Notes: generated from the letters alone by a model not told the origin. DNA of 64,000 bases from Solidesulfovibrio carbinoliphilus subsp. oakridgensis (GCF_000177215.2 NZ_CM001368.1:3541625-3605624), one strand, 5' to 3'; shown: positions 10,759 to 19,669, counted from the first letter of the stretch. Made by a program: numbers and translations.

Positions 10759-11706
10759 ATGCATGATCGTCCTTGCTGCGATGAAGAGTGCGGCGTCGTC
10801 ATCCTGAACTGGAACGGCCATGCCGAGACCCTGGCCTGCCTGGCGGCCGTGCTGGCGGGCACCTGCCTGCCGGCCGACATCGTGATCTGCGACAACGGAT
10901 CGACCGACGGCTCCGTCGGGATCTTCAACGCCTATATTGCCGCCCATGTCGTCGATTCGCCCGTTCGCGTGACGGTCTTGGACAACGGGGGCAACAGGGG
11001 CTATGCGGCCGGCATCAATCCCGGCATCCGGAAACTGCTCGAGGCCGGCCGGCGGTATGTGTGGATCCTGAACAACGACACGATTCCGGACCGCCGGAGC
11101 CTGGAGGCCCTGCTCGCCTGCAGCCGCGGCTGTCCCGAGGCGGCTGTGGTCGGCAGCACGATCGTGCGGTACGACGACGGCCGTGTCGAAACAGCCGGCG
11201 GTTTCCGCTACGACAAGTGGACGACCAAGATCACTCCCCTCCACGCCGAGGCCCGTATCGAGGATATTCCCGGCCTGTCCCCCTTGCCGATGGATTATAT
11301 CTACGGCTGCTCGATGTTCATCGCGGCCGACATTTTCCGGACGATCGGGCTTTTCAACGAAAAGTTCTTTCTTTTCTACGAAGAGCTGGATTTCTGCACG
11401 CGGGCGAAAAAGCATGGCATCCGGTTGTCCTGGTGCACGGAAAGCATGGTCATCCATATGGGCGGGCGCAGCCGGAAACGCCTGGAACAGACCGCCCACG
11501 GCATCTCCAATTACCACGAGAACCTCAGCAATTTGATCTATACGCGGGATGCCTATCCGTTCTTGCTGCCCTTCGTCTTTGCAAAGCGCCTCGTGGGGCG
11601 GGTCGTTCGCCTGGCCGTCGCCGGCCGATGGGATCTGGTCCGCTCCGTCGTCCAGGCGTACGGCGATTTTTTATCGGGGCGCAACCAGTCCGGGCGCGGC
11701 CGCTAG
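10759..11706 (+). CDS. GT2 glycosyltransferase (rhamnosyltransferase-like)
   Basis: A 315-residue family 2 glycosyltransferase with VVILNWNGHAETLACL, the nucleotide-binding DNGSTDGS, WILNNDT (N105-N106-D107) in the metal-site position, and the late GCSMFIAADIFRTIGLFNEKF and FYEELDFCTRA motifs that hold the catalytic base in this family. It probably adds a sugar to a lipid-linked O-antigen or capsule unit. The start at 10759 lacks a good ribosome site, so the exact N-terminus is unsure. An O-antigen-ligase-like gene follows 209 bases later, consistent with a surface polysaccharide role. Confidence 0.8.
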   Translation: MHDRPCCDEECGVVILNWNGHAETLACLAAVLAGTCLPADIVICDNGSTDGSVGIFNAYIAAHVVDSPVRVTVLDNGGNRGYAAGINPGIRKLLEAGRRYVWILNNDTIPDRRSLEALLACSRGCPEAAVVGSTIVRYDDGRVETAGGFRYDKWTTKITPLHAEARIEDIPGLSPLPMDYIYGCSMFIAADIFRTIGLFNEKFFLFYEELDFCTRAKKHGIRLSWCTESMVIHMGGRSRKRLEQTAHGISNYHENLSNLIYTRDAYPFLLPFVFAKRLVGRVVRLAVAGRWDLVRSVVQAYGDFLSGRNQSGRGR

Positions 11707-11718
11707 GGCTTCGCCTGG

Positions 11719-11750
11719 GAATCCGTGCATGCGGATATTGAGAATATCCT
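11719..11750. repeat. family 2 palindrome core plus second hairpin
   Basis: Bases 11719-11736 match 2662-2679 at 17 of 18 positions and again follow a glycosyltransferase stop codon (13 bases after it). Immediately overlapping, GGATATT (11733-11739) pairs with AATATCC (11743-11749) and is followed by an AT-rich tail, so the region could end the glycosyltransferase transcript. Confidence 0.55.
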
Positions 11751-11915
11751 ATTTAAATAACTATTTTTCCTAGAAATGGCAGCACCATTTTCAGCGGCCG
11801 CCACAGGAAGGCCGGGTTTCCGAAATCCGTTCCAAACTCTTGAGGCCGGTCCGGTCCGGGACCTCCCCGGAAGGGGCGCGGGAATCCATCGACCGGGGAA
11901 AGTTGGACCGAAAGT

Positions 11916-13871
11916 ATGCAAAGCCTGTCACGCGCCCTGAAGGTCGGCATCGCCCTGGCGGCGGTCTGCTTTTTTTCCGCAAGCCTTGTCGTGGTGTGCG
12001 CCGTCTTGCTGCAAGGCGGGATGCTGCACAGGCTTTTCCTGGCCGGGGGGGCGGGCTGCCTCGTGCTGGGCCTTTGGCGGCCCCGTTGCCTGCCGGCGCT
12101 CCTTGGCGCCTTTGGCTGCTCGCTGGTTTTTTTCGGCTTCCAAAACTATATGCTGCCGACCCGGCTGCTGGAATACGAAACCCTCTGCCTGACGATTTTG
12201 CTTTGCATCCGCCAGCGGCACCGGGTCCTGCGGGCCCCGCGTTCCGTCATGGAGTGGTGTTTCTGGCTCCTCCCGGCCATGGCCGCAACGAGCGTCCTGG
12301 TGCCGCTCGGTCCGGACCTGTGGGCCACGTACAAGGCCGCCGGGGTCCTGGGGCTGGCCCGGTGGATGACGGGCACGCCGGCGGCCGATGCCTATTATGC
12401 GGTGGGCGCGGCCTGGCGGCTGGTGCTCTTCGCCTCCCTCGGCTGGGCCCTGGCCAACGGGGAGGAGAAAGCCTTCCGGCCCCTGGTCCGGGGTATCGCC
12501 CTGGGGACGCTTTTTTCCGTTGTTGTCGGGCTGGCCGCCTATGTCCTCTCGTCCGGAGCGGCCCTGTCCATGGACGGCCGCCTGGCCTCCCTCTTTTTCA
12601 ATCCGGGGTGGTATGCGGAGTACCTCTGCATGACCTACCCGCTCGTCATTCTGCTGCTCCAGCGCTCTAACCTGTCGAAATCCGTTTATGTCTTCATCGC
12701 CCTGTCCGCGATCGTCGTGACCCTGACCATGGCCCGGGCGGCCTGGATCATTTTCCTGTACCTGGTCCTGCAGACGGTGTTCCTGCTTTTCAAGTCGCAT
12801 CGGGTGGAAAACGCCGGCGGAACCCCCTACCTCAAAGGGGTGGCCGTCTGTTTCTCCATCGTCCTCTGTTCGGCGCTTCTGGCCTACCACTATCTTGCCG
12901 TGGGCCAGAAGACGTCCAAGGACGTGGTGCTGACGGAAAAGATCACCGACAGGCTCGTGCATTTCACGGACACGCCCCGGCTGACCGTGTTCACGGGGGG
13001 CGTCCTGATCGGCCTGGAGTCGCCGCTGGTCGGCTACGGCTATGAAAGCTACGCCTGGCGATACCGCCAGCTCATGCAGGACCCGGAAAGCCGCCTCGCC
13101 CGGGCCATGCCCAAAGACGCGGAGGCCTTCGAGGCCACGCACAATTTTTTCATCCAGCTCTTTTCCGGGATAGGGCTTTTGGGCGTGCTGGTCTGGACGG
13201 TATTGATCGGCTGCGCGTTTCGGGCCTGGAGGTTCTGGGCCGCACGGGGGGACGGCCTGGCCAGGGCCGCCCTGGCCAGCGCCATCGTGTTCCATCTCTT
13301 CGGCCTCTTTCAGGAGATGACCTACGTTCCGCCGGTCTGGCTCCTCATGTTCCTCCTGCTGGGGCATGGCCTGGCTGCGGACAACCGGTTGCCCGGGCGG
13401 GAGGGCAGGGGGGCCGGCGTCCGCCGGGGAGCAGCCGCGGTCGCCCTCTGGCTGGTCTTCGCCCTCGTGACCGGGCTGCGCCAGGAGCCGCACCCGGGCG
13501 CCCGGGCCGAGGCCCGGGGGCTTTTCGCGGCCGAGCGGATCGACGGCAAGGAGCGGTCCTGGAGCGCGGGCACGGCGGCGCTGGTCCTGGACGGAGCCGG
13601 GCCGTGGGAGATCGAGGTGGGGGTCCCGGGGCCCTTGGTGAGCGGGAAAGCGGCGACCGTGTCGCTGCGCAATGCTGCCGGCAAGACGCTCGACGTGTTG
13701 GTGTTTCGCCCGGGCGAGGCGACCTGTGGGCGATTTCGCCTGGAACCCGGGGACGCGGCGCCTGGCCAAAGGATCTATATCCAGGCGGACAGGCTTTATT
13801 TTCCTCCCGTCCTGCAGATGGCCGACCAACGCGTCCTCGGCCCTTTCGTGCGGATCGAGAGCCAGCCCTGA
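11916..13871 (+). CDS. O-antigen ligase/polymerase-like membrane protein
   Basis: A 651-residue integral membrane protein with about a dozen hydrophobic segments and the Wzy/WaaL-type large extracytoplasmic loop (about residues 330-410), which contains GYGYESYAWRYRQ and EATHNFFIQLFSGIGLLG; the His in 'aHN-f-q' is typical of O-antigen ligases. After the last membrane segment (about residue 515) there is an unusual 140-residue beta-rich extracytoplasmic tail. The protein probably joins or polymerises lipid-linked glycan units. The start has no strong ribosome site. The upstream glycosyltransferase may belong to the same pathway. Confidence 0.72.
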   Translation: MQSLSRALKVGIALAAVCFFSASLVVVCAVLLQGGMLHRLFLAGGAGCLVLGLWRPRCLPALLGAFGCSLVFFGFQNYMLPTRLLEYETLCLTILLCIRQRHRVLRAPRSVMEWCFWLLPAMAATSVLVPLGPDLWATYKAAGVLGLARWMTGTPAADAYYAVGAAWRLVLFASLGWALANGEEKAFRPLVRGIALGTLFSVVVGLAAYVLSSGAALSMDGRLASLFFNPGWYAEYLCMTYPLVILLLQRSNLSKSVYVFIALSAIVVTLTMARAAWIIFLYLVLQTVFLLFKSHRVENAGGTPYLKGVAVCFSIVLCSALLAYHYLAVGQKTSKDVVLTEKITDRLVHFTDTPRLTVFTGGVLIGLESPLVGYGYESYAWRYRQLMQDPESRLARAMPKDAEAFEATHNFFIQLFSGIGLLGVLVWTVLIGCAFRAWRFWAARGDGLARAALASAIVFHLFGLFQEMTYVPPVWLLMFLLLGHGLAADNRLPGREGRGAGVRRGAAAVALWLVFALVTGLRQEPHPGARAEARGLFAAERIDGKERSWSAGTAALVLDGAGPWEIEVGVPGPLVSGKAATVSLRNAAGKTLDVLVFRPGEATCGRFRLEPGDAAPGQRIYIQADRLYFPPVLQMADQRVLGPFVRIESQP

Positions 13872-14090
13872 CAGCGCTTTCCTCGCATTGTGCCGGTCGC
13901 CGGCCCGCCGCCTGCCCGTAGGCCGTCGGCGGCGGTGCGGGCCGTCTCTTTGCCCTTTCCAATCCGCTCTTTTCAGAGGCTCCGCATCTCTCCTCTTGCA
14001 TTCACCCCCCTCTTCCGTAAGGTGTGACAATTGCGGTTGGCTTTTTTTGTACCAACTCGTTGAGAACAGACTTCAAAACGGAGGTGGGCG

Positions 14091-14786
14091 ATGAAAGCGT
14101 ATGGTGCGGAGTTCTTTGGGACATTCTGGCTGGTCCTCGGCGGCTGCGGCAGTGCGGTGATCTCGGCGGCTTTCCCCAATGTCGGCATCGGATTGCTCGG
14201 CGTTGCTTTGGCCTTTGGCCTCACGGTATTGACCATGGCGTTCGCGATCGGCCATATTTCCGGCTGCCACCTCAACCCGGCCGTGTCCATCGGCTTGTGT
14301 GTCGGTGGCCGGTTTCCGGCGCAAAAGCTCGTGCCGTATATCCTGGCCCAGGTTCTTGGCGGAATTGCCGCCGGCGGAGTCCTGTATCTCATTGCGAGCG
14401 GGAAGCCGGGCTTCGATCTGGCGGCCGGATTCGCTTCCAACGGCTATGGCCCGCACTCGCCGGGCGGCTATTCCCTGAACGCGGCCATCGTGACGGAAGT
14501 CGTGATGACCATGATGTTTCTGATCGTCATCCTGGGCTCGACGCACAAGAACGCGCCGGCGGGGTTCGCGCCGATCGCCATCGGCCTTTGCCTCACGCTC
14601 ATCCATCTGATCAGCATTCCCGTCACCAACACCTCCGTCAACCCTGCCCGCAGCACAGGCGTTGCGGTCTATGTCGGTGGCTGGGCCATCCAACAGCTTT
14701 GGCTCTTCTGGATCGCGCCCATTACCGGCGCTCTCCTGGGGGCGCTCGTTTTTCGTGGGATCGGTCCGAATCGAAGCGAGAGCTGA
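14091..14786 (+). CDS. aqpZ: aquaporin Z-type water channel
   Basis: A 231-residue member of the MIP family. Six membrane segments and both pore motifs are present: the first as HLNPAVSIG and the second as [10 protein letters not shown]. The N-terminal [15 protein letters not shown] and the Arg after the second NPA fit a water-selective AqpZ rather than a glycerol facilitator. GGAGG lies upstream of the ATG. The gene appears to be monocistronic; a GC-rich hairpin follows the stop. Confidence 0.93.
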   Translation: MKAYGAEFFGTFWLVLGGCGSAVISAAFPNVGIGLLGVALAFGLTVLTMAFAIGHISGCHLNPAVSIGLCVGGRFPAQKLVPYILAQVLGGIAAGGVLYLIASGKPGFDLAAGFASNGYGPHSPGGYSLNAAIVTEVVMTMMFLIVILGSTHKNAPAGFAPIAIGLCLTLIHLISIPVTNTSVNPARSTGVAVYVGGWAIQQLWLFWIAPITGALLGALVFRGIGPNRSES

Positions 14787-14806
14787 GCCATCTCGGTCAA
14801 GGCGGG

Positions 14807-14870
14807 GCGGGCGGCGGCCGGCGCCGCCCGCAGGGGCTGTCCGCGGCCCCGAAAACCTCGCGCCAGCGGA
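14807..14870. repeat. hairpin and repeat core after aqpZ
   Basis: GCGGGCGGCG (14807-14816) pairs exactly with 14822-14831; no T-tract follows. TCGCGCCAGCGGA at 14858-14870 is identical to a stretch inside the inverted repeat after katE (5290-5302 region), so a partial family 2 repeat is present here too. Confidence 0.4.
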
Positions 14871-14941
14871 AAATCCCGCCGCTTCCCTTCGGCCAGGACC
14901 TTTCCATTGCCTGCACGGATCGGCAAAAAGAATCCCCTATG

Positions 14942-14970
14942 TTGACATCAATCGTCTGAAATCCTATTGA
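14942..14970 (+). promoter_or_regulatory. sigma-70-type promoter of mucR
   Basis: TTGACA at 14942-14947 and TATTGA at 14965-14970 are separated by 17 bases, close to the housekeeping consensus, and lie about 40 bases before the mucR start. Two tandem copies of CAAATAGG (14985-15000) lie between promoter and gene and run into the ribosome site; they could be an operator. Confidence 0.6.
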
Positions 14971-15008
14971 CCCCCTTTGCATAACAAATAGGCAAATAGG
15001 AGTTTGAC

Positions 15009-15569
15009 ATGATCGATAAAGAAATTTGGGCGGAAGCTTTGAATCTGGCGAAAGACCAGTTGCGACACGGCAAGGTCCATTTCAGCGAACTGGAAGTGGT
15101 GACCAAAAGCATCTACGAAAAGCTTTGTTCGCTGCGGTGCGGGCCTGCCCTCGATATCGAACCCGAGGCGCTCAAACAGGTCGACGCTTCCCAGAAGCAC
15201 GAAAAAACCAGGAAGGGCGTCAAGTGCGCCATCTGCGGGGCGGAATTCAAAAGTCTCGGCAAAAGGCATCTGGCTTCCCATGGGTTGACCCGTGAAGAGT
15301 ACATGGCGAAGTTCGATGTTTCCAAGAAGGACATGTCGGTCAAAAGCGCCAGAAAAACCACCACGGGCCAGGATAATCCGCTGAATCAGATGTACCAGAT
15401 CATGAAGGAGTTCGATATCAAGCGGGGAGAGGTGAAGAGCTTCGTCATCGAGAAGGGATTCGACGGTTTGAAGGGGCTGGCCGCTGCCGCCAAGGAAAAA
15501 AATGTCGGGATTGTCGAACTCCTGAAAGAGGCCGAGGCCCGGGACGCCAAGGGCAATACGAAGAAATAG
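15009..15569 (+). CDS. mucR: Ros/MucR-family zinc-finger transcriptional regulator
   Basis: A 186-residue DNA-binding protein. Residues 75-100 contain the MucR zinc finger: C-A-I-C, ten residues, then H-L-A-S-H, followed by GLTREEYMAKFDV, the family hallmark after the finger. The C-terminal 70 residues, which are lysine-rich, are longer than in alphaproteobacterial MucR. Known MucR/Ros proteins silence genes by binding AT-rich DNA with T-A steps, much like H-NS. The gene has its own promoter and terminator. The AT-rich palindrome at 16121-16148, between it and the AOR gene, is a natural candidate target, but this is inference. Confidence 0.85.
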   Translation: MIDKEIWAEALNLAKDQLRHGKVHFSELEVVTKSIYEKLCSLRCGPALDIEPEALKQVDASQKHEKTRKGVKCAICGAEFKSLGKRHLASHGLTREEYMAKFDVSKKDMSVKSARKTTTGQDNPLNQMYQIMKEFDIKRGEVKSFVIEKGFDGLKGLAAAAKEKNVGIVELLKEAEARDAKGNTKK

Positions 15570-15582
15570 TTCGGCCTGGAAA

Positions 15583-15628
15583 AAAGCCCGCGCCTTTCAT
15601 GATATTGGTTGGCGTGGGCTTTGCCTTT
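15583..15628 (+). terminator. rho-independent-like terminator of mucR
   Basis: AAAGCCCGCGCC at 15583-15594 pairs with GGCGTGGGCTTT at 15611-15622 with a single G-T pair, around a 16-base loop; a pyrimidine run follows. It starts 14 bases after the mucR stop codon. Confidence 0.6.
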
Positions 15629-16370
15629 CCCCTCGCGTTTGCCGCGTCCAAAGGCGCGGCCTTTCCCTTGGAACACGGTGGTCCGCGCCAAGAAGCATCC
15701 CTAAAACGGGCATCGGGTTCGCCAACGCCTTTCACCGGTTCGGATCGGACGTCGGCCGCAACGGTCGGGGGTAGTTCGCACCTCATGCGTTGCCTTCGAA
15801 AGTCCGCCGCAGCGGCCGGCCCTGCCAAGACCTGGCGCCCGAGCTGCGCTTTCCTTTCGCGGCCGGCTTATCGGAAATTCCCGCCACCGGTGAGGCGTGC
15901 CTCCCGGCCAGGGAGGCGTCGATCCTTTCCCTCCTGAGTCCCCCCCCCGACGGGACTGGAGCATTTTGACCCAAAAATAAACCGGAGTGTTGCATTAGTT
16001 CTCTTTTCTGTAACCGATTGAAATGTTAAGATTAGCATAATAAACCTTCCCTGTTCCCGCCTCTTTTGGACGGAGTGCGGTCACGGCGGGCCTGGCTTGC
16101 ATCCCCGTCGCGCCGTCACGATGCTATAATTATCTATAATTATAGCATTTTTATTTTTGGAGCATAACTTGCTATTTCTAACCTAACTGAAAAATCCTTT
16201 CGACCCCGCCGCCGGCGCCAGGATTCGGAGACCGGGCAGAGGTCGTCCGCGTCACGACGACGGGGGCACGGGCGGAGTGGCGAAAGACCGAGGCAGGCAC
16301 GAGGAAAACTGGGAAATTGTCTGATGTAAGGTCGGTATGGCCGTCTTTTATCAACATCATGGAGGCTTCG
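15629..16370. other. long intergenic region with AT-rich island upstream of AOR
   Basis: No gene is supported in this 740-base stretch. The first half is ordinary GC-rich DNA. From about 15960 to 16060 and again 16120-16190 composition turns strongly AT-rich, with several runs of T-A steps, which is unusual for this window. The region includes the palindrome at 16121-16148. The promoter of the AOR gene should lie in it. Confidence 0.5.
16121..16148. promoter_or_regulatory. perfect 13-bp AT-rich palindrome (operator candidate)
   Basis: ATGCTATAATTAT at 16121-16133 is an exact reverse complement of 16136-16148, separated by CT. A TTTTATTTTT stretch follows. It lies 223 bases before the AOR start and 550 bases after mucR. 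The symmetry suits a dimeric regulator, and the T-A steps suit a MucR-type silencer; it could also work as a bidirectional terminator. Confidence 0.5.
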
Positions 16371-18098
16371 ATGGCAAAGTTTATCCGGATCGATATGGCT
16401 TCAAAGGCTGTCAAGATTGAGGAATGTCCCGAAAAGTATGCCGGTTTGGCCGGTCGGGGATTGACATCCAATTTTGTGGCCGACGAAGTGAAACCGACCT
16501 GTCATCCTCTGGGCAAGTACAACAAATTGATTTTCGCCCCCGGCTATCTGACGGGCACCAGTGCGGCCAACTCCGGCCGGCTTTCCTGCGGCGCCAAAAG
16601 CCCGCTGACCGGCGGCATCAAGGAAAGCAACACCGGTGGCACCTTCGGGCAGAAGATGTCGAAGATGGACATCAAGGCCCTGGTGTTCGAGGGCATTCCG
16701 GAGGACGACAAGTATTACGTCGTGAAGGTGACGATGAACGAGGTCACCATCGACGAAGCGCCCGCCGAGACCATCGGCATGGGCAACTACGAGGCCATCA
16801 AGGTCCTGCAAGCAAAATACGGGCCAAAGGTCGGCGTGGCCATCATCGGAACAGCTGGCGAAATGCGGCTCACGGCGGCCAATATCTCCTTTGCCGATCC
16901 GCAGTGCAACATCCGTAGCGCCGGCCGCGGCGGCCTGGGCGCCGTCATGGGTTCGAAAAAGATCAAGGCGGTCGTCATCGACGAGACCGGCGCTCCCGGA
17001 GTCACGATTTCCAATCCGGAAGCGTTCAAGAGCGCCTCGAAGCGTTTCACCAACGCCCTGACCACCCACCCGGTCACCGGCCAGGGCCTGCCCAAGTACG
17101 GCACCAACGTCCTGGTCAACATCCTCAATGAAGCCGGCGGCCTTCCCACGAAAAACTTCCGCTGCGGCCGCAACGACTGGGCCAACAACATCGGCGGCGA
17201 GACCATGGCCGCCACCATCGAGGCCCGTGGCGGCAAGACGACCCACGGTTGCCACGCCGGCTGCATCATCCGTTGTTCCCAGCATTACAATGACAAGGAA
17301 GGGAAGTACCTGACCAGCGGCTTCGAGTATGAAACCGTTTGGGCCCTTGGCGCCAACGCGATGATTAACGACCTCGACGTGATCGCCTACGCCGACCGCG
17401 AGTTCGACGATGTGGGCGTGGATTCCATCGAGACCGCCGTTGCCGTGGGCGTGGCCATGGAAGGCGGGGCCATTCCCTGGGGCGATGGCAAGGCCGCGCT
17501 TGATCTTATCATGGAGATCCGCAAAGGAACGCCCCTTGGCCGCATTCTCGGCAGCGGCGCCGGCGCGGTCGGCCAGATGTACGGCCTGACCCGGGTTCCG
17601 GTGGTCAAGAACCAGGCGATTCCGGCCTACGATCCCCGCGCGGTCAAGGGCGTCGGCCTGACCTACGCCACGACCCCCATGGGCGCGGACCATACCGCCG
17701 GTTATGCGGTCGCCACCAACATCCTGAAGGTCGGCGGGTTCGTGGATCCGCTCGGCAAGGAAGGCCAGGTGGAACTGTCCCGCAACCTGCAGATCGCCAC
17801 CGCCGCGGTCGACAGCACGGGCATGTGCCTGTTTATCGCCTTCGCCATCCTGGACATCGCCGATGGCTTCAACGCCCTGGTGGAGATGATCAACGCCCGC
17901 TACAACCTCTCGCTGACCGGCGACGATGTCGTCGCCCTCGGCAAGAGCATCCTGAAGGCTGAGCGTGGATTCAACCAGCGGGCAGGCTTCACCAATGCCG
18001 ATGACCGGCTGCCGGAGTTCTTTGAGGAAGAGTGCGCGCCGCACAACGTGACCTGGAATTTCACGGATGAAGAAATCGACGAGGTGTTCAACTTCTAG
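16371..18098 (+). CDS. aldehyde:ferredoxin oxidoreductase, tungsten/molybdopterin type
   Basis: A 575-residue AOR-family enzyme that oxidises aldehydes (or reduces acids) with ferredoxin, using a bis-pterin tungsten cofactor and one [4Fe-4S] cluster. The N-terminal domain shows AGLAGRGLTSNF and SGRLSCGAKSPLTGGIKESNTGG, as in AOR domain 1. Cluster ligands are C294-x3-C298-x3-C302 (GCHAGCIIRC) and C486; the x3 first spacing differs from the x2 of Pyrococcus AOR and matches another subfamily. GGAGG lies five bases before ATG 16371. A MoaD-like gene follows, now separated by an insertion sequence. AT-rich DNA and a palindrome upstream suggest tight regulation. Confidence 0.88.
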   Translation: MAKFIRIDMASKAVKIEECPEKYAGLAGRGLTSNFVADEVKPTCHPLGKYNKLIFAPGYLTGTSAANSGRLSCGAKSPLTGGIKESNTGGTFGQKMSKMDIKALVFEGIPEDDKYYVVKVTMNEVTIDEAPAETIGMGNYEAIKVLQAKYGPKVGVAIIGTAGEMRLTAANISFADPQCNIRSAGRGGLGAVMGSKKIKAVVIDETGAPGVTISNPEAFKSASKRFTNALTTHPVTGQGLPKYGTNVLVNILNEAGGLPTKNFRCGRNDWANNIGGETMAATIEARGGKTTHGCHAGCIIRCSQHYNDKEGKYLTSGFEYETVWALGANAMINDLDVIAYADREFDDVGVDSIETAVAVGVAMEGGAIPWGDGKAALDLIMEIRKGTPLGRILGSGAGAVGQMYGLTRVPVVKNQAIPAYDPRAVKGVGLTYATTPMGADHTAGYAVATNILKVGGFVDPLGKEGQVELSRNLQIATAAVDSTGMCLFIAFAILDIADGFNALVEMINARYNLSLTGDDVVALGKSILKAERGFNQRAGFTNADDRLPEFFEEECAPHNVTWNFTDEEIDEVFNF

Positions 18099-18119
18099 GC
18101 CTGTTTGTTGCGAGAAACC

Positions 18120-18194
18120 GCGAACGCCTTGGACCAAGGCGTTCGCAGCTCGGTGACCATGAAGGCGAACGGCGGACTGTCGTTCGCCTTCATG
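18120..18194. repeat. two tandem perfect hairpins after AOR
   Basis: Hairpin one: GCGAACGCCTTGG (18120-18132) against 18134-18146, with one base between. Hairpin two: CATGAAGGCGAACG (18158-18171) against 18181-18194, with a 9-base loop. They share the AAGGCG/GCGAACG text, so alternative pairing between them is possible. They follow the AOR stop by 21 bases, ahead of a third, T-tailed hairpin. Confidence 0.6.
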
Positions 18195-18256
18195 CACAAT
18201 AAGGGTTCACAACATCCGGCCAGGGAGAAAAAAGCCGCTTTCGCGGCCCGCGGTGG

Positions 18257-18290
18257 GATCTGTCCCCCCCGGCTCCCGGCAGATCTTTTT
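18257..18290 (+). terminator. T-tailed hairpin interrupted by the insertion sequence
   Basis: GATCTG (18257-18262) pairs with CAGATC (18280-18285) followed by five T. The left inverted repeat of the ISL3 element begins at the next base, and the T-run resumes beyond its right end (19619 onwards), so the element split the T-tract. Confidence 0.5.
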
Positions 18291-19618
18291 GGTCCTTCCG
18301 ACTTTTCCGTGGGTAGGTGACCGGATATGGTCCGCCCCGGGAGGGTGACCATGAAGGACACGGACCTGTATTCTCGGATTCTGGGGCTGAGTGACCCGTG
18401 GTTTGTTGCCGACGTCGAGTTGGACACGGCGGGAGGCCGGGTGGACGTCCATGTTGATCATGTTGCCGGTGTCCGCTGGCGCTGTCCGACCTGTGGTCGC
18501 GAACTGGCTTGTCGGGATCATGCCGAGCCTCGGGTATGGCGTCACCTCGACACCTGCCAGTTCAAGACCTTCCTTCATGCCCGGATTCCGCGCGTCGAGT
18601 GCCCCGAGCACGGCGTGCTTCAGGTGAGAGTGCCTTGGGCCGAGGCTAAAGGGCGTTTTACCTTGCTCATGGAGCGCTTGATCATCGATGTGTTGCGCGA
18701 GTGCGCCACCGTGTCCGGCACCTGCCGGCTCATGCGGATCAGCTGGGATGAGGCCTGGAACGTCATGGATCGAGCCGTCCGGCGAGGGCAAACCAGGAAG
18801 AAGACCACCCCCGCACGCTATCTTGGTATCGATGAGAAGGCCTTCCGCAAAGGTCACGACTACATGACCGTGGTCTGCGACCTGCTTGGCGGAACAGTGG
18901 AGTTTGTGGCCCAGGATCGCAAGACCGAGAGCCTCGAGGACTATTACCGGCAGTTCACGGCGCAGCAACTCGAGCGCATCCGGGCCGTGGCCATGGACAT
19001 GTGGGAACCGTACTTCAAGGCCACGATCAAGCACGTGCCCGATGCGGCGCACAAGATCGTCCATGACCGCTTTCACATCATGCAGCACGTGGGCCAGGCC
19101 GTGGACAAGGTCCGCCGGCAGGAACATCGCGAACTGCTCCGCCAGGAAGACGAACGCCTCAAGGGCACCAAGTACATCTGGCTTTACCGGGAAGAGAATC
19201 TGCCGGACAAGCACCGACCGACCTTGGAAGCCCTGAAGGCCACGAACCTGAAGGTGGCCAAGGCCTGGGCGATGAAAGAAAGCCTGGCCGGATTGTGGAA
19301 CTACCTCAGCGTCGGCTGGGCAAAGCGGTTCATGAAACGCTGGCTGACCTGGGTGAGGAAGTCAGACTTGCCCCCGATGCGCAAGGTCGGGGAGATGCTC
19401 TCTCGGCATCTGGACAACATCCTGACCTTTTGCCGGCATCGGATCACCAACGGCGCGGCCGAGGGACTCAACAGCAAGATCATGGCCATCAAGCGCAGGG
19501 CGTGCGGGTACCGCAATCGGGAGCACTTCAAGACCGCTATCTACTTCTTCTGCGGCGGCCTGGACCTCTATCCTAGACAGGCCTGAACCCGGGTACCCAC
19601 GGAAAATCCGGAAGGACC
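18291..19618 (+). mobile_element. ISL3-family insertion sequence, apparently intact
   Basis: Terminal inverted repeats of 25 bases: left 18291-18315, right 19594-19618, matching at all but about two positions (shared GGTCCTTCCG and TTTTCCGTGGGTA). One transposase gene fills the interior. Left flank ends TCTTTTT and right flank starts TCTTTTT, a 7-base match usable as a target duplication; ISL3 elements usually make 8 bases, and the T-run blurs the exact edge. The element lies between the AOR and MoaD-like genes. Intact ends and frame suggest recent arrival. Confidence 0.85.
18351..19586 (+). CDS. ISL3-family transposase
   Basis: A 411-residue transposase. The N-terminal zinc-binding segment has CPTC and further Cys/His residues to about residue 90. 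The DDE catalytic core is visible: D161 in YLGIDEKAF, D216 in AMDMWEPY and E371 in NGAAEGLNSKI, followed by the family-typical KRRACGYRNREHF. ATG 18351 has GGAGGGTG just upstream and is preferred over 18327. No frameshift or stop is present, so the protein is probably active. It cuts and moves the surrounding element. Confidence 0.9.
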   Translation: MKDTDLYSRILGLSDPWFVADVELDTAGGRVDVHVDHVAGVRWRCPTCGRELACRDHAEPRVWRHLDTCQFKTFLHARIPRVECPEHGVLQVRVPWAEAKGRFTLLMERLIIDVLRECATVSGTCRLMRISWDEAWNVMDRAVRRGQTRKKTTPARYLGIDEKAFRKGHDYMTVVCDLLGGTVEFVAQDRKTESLEDYYRQFTAQQLERIRAVAMDMWEPYFKATIKHVPDAAHKIVHDRFHIMQHVGQAVDKVRRQEHRELLRQEDERLKGTKYIWLYREENLPDKHRPTLEALKATNLKVAKAWAMKESLAGLWNYLSVGWAKRFMKRWLTWVRKSDLPPMRKVGEMLSRHLDNILTFCRHRITNGAAEGLNSKIMAIKRRACGYRNREHFKTAIYFFCGGLDLYPRQA

Positions 19619-19669
19619 TCTTTTTTTTGCCCCGCCTTTACGGTATGTATTCGAAAGGAGGAATCGCAC

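Noticed and set aside
11928-14030. A 700-codon minus-strand frame opposite the O-antigen-ligase-like gene
   Set aside because: Shadow frame; composition is Arg/Gly/Pro-rich with no domain pattern.
15611-15626. Sigma-54-like sequence TGGCGTGGGCTTTGCC
   Set aside because: It fits the -24/-12 pattern loosely, but it forms the right arm of the mucR terminator and is 740 bases from the next gene.
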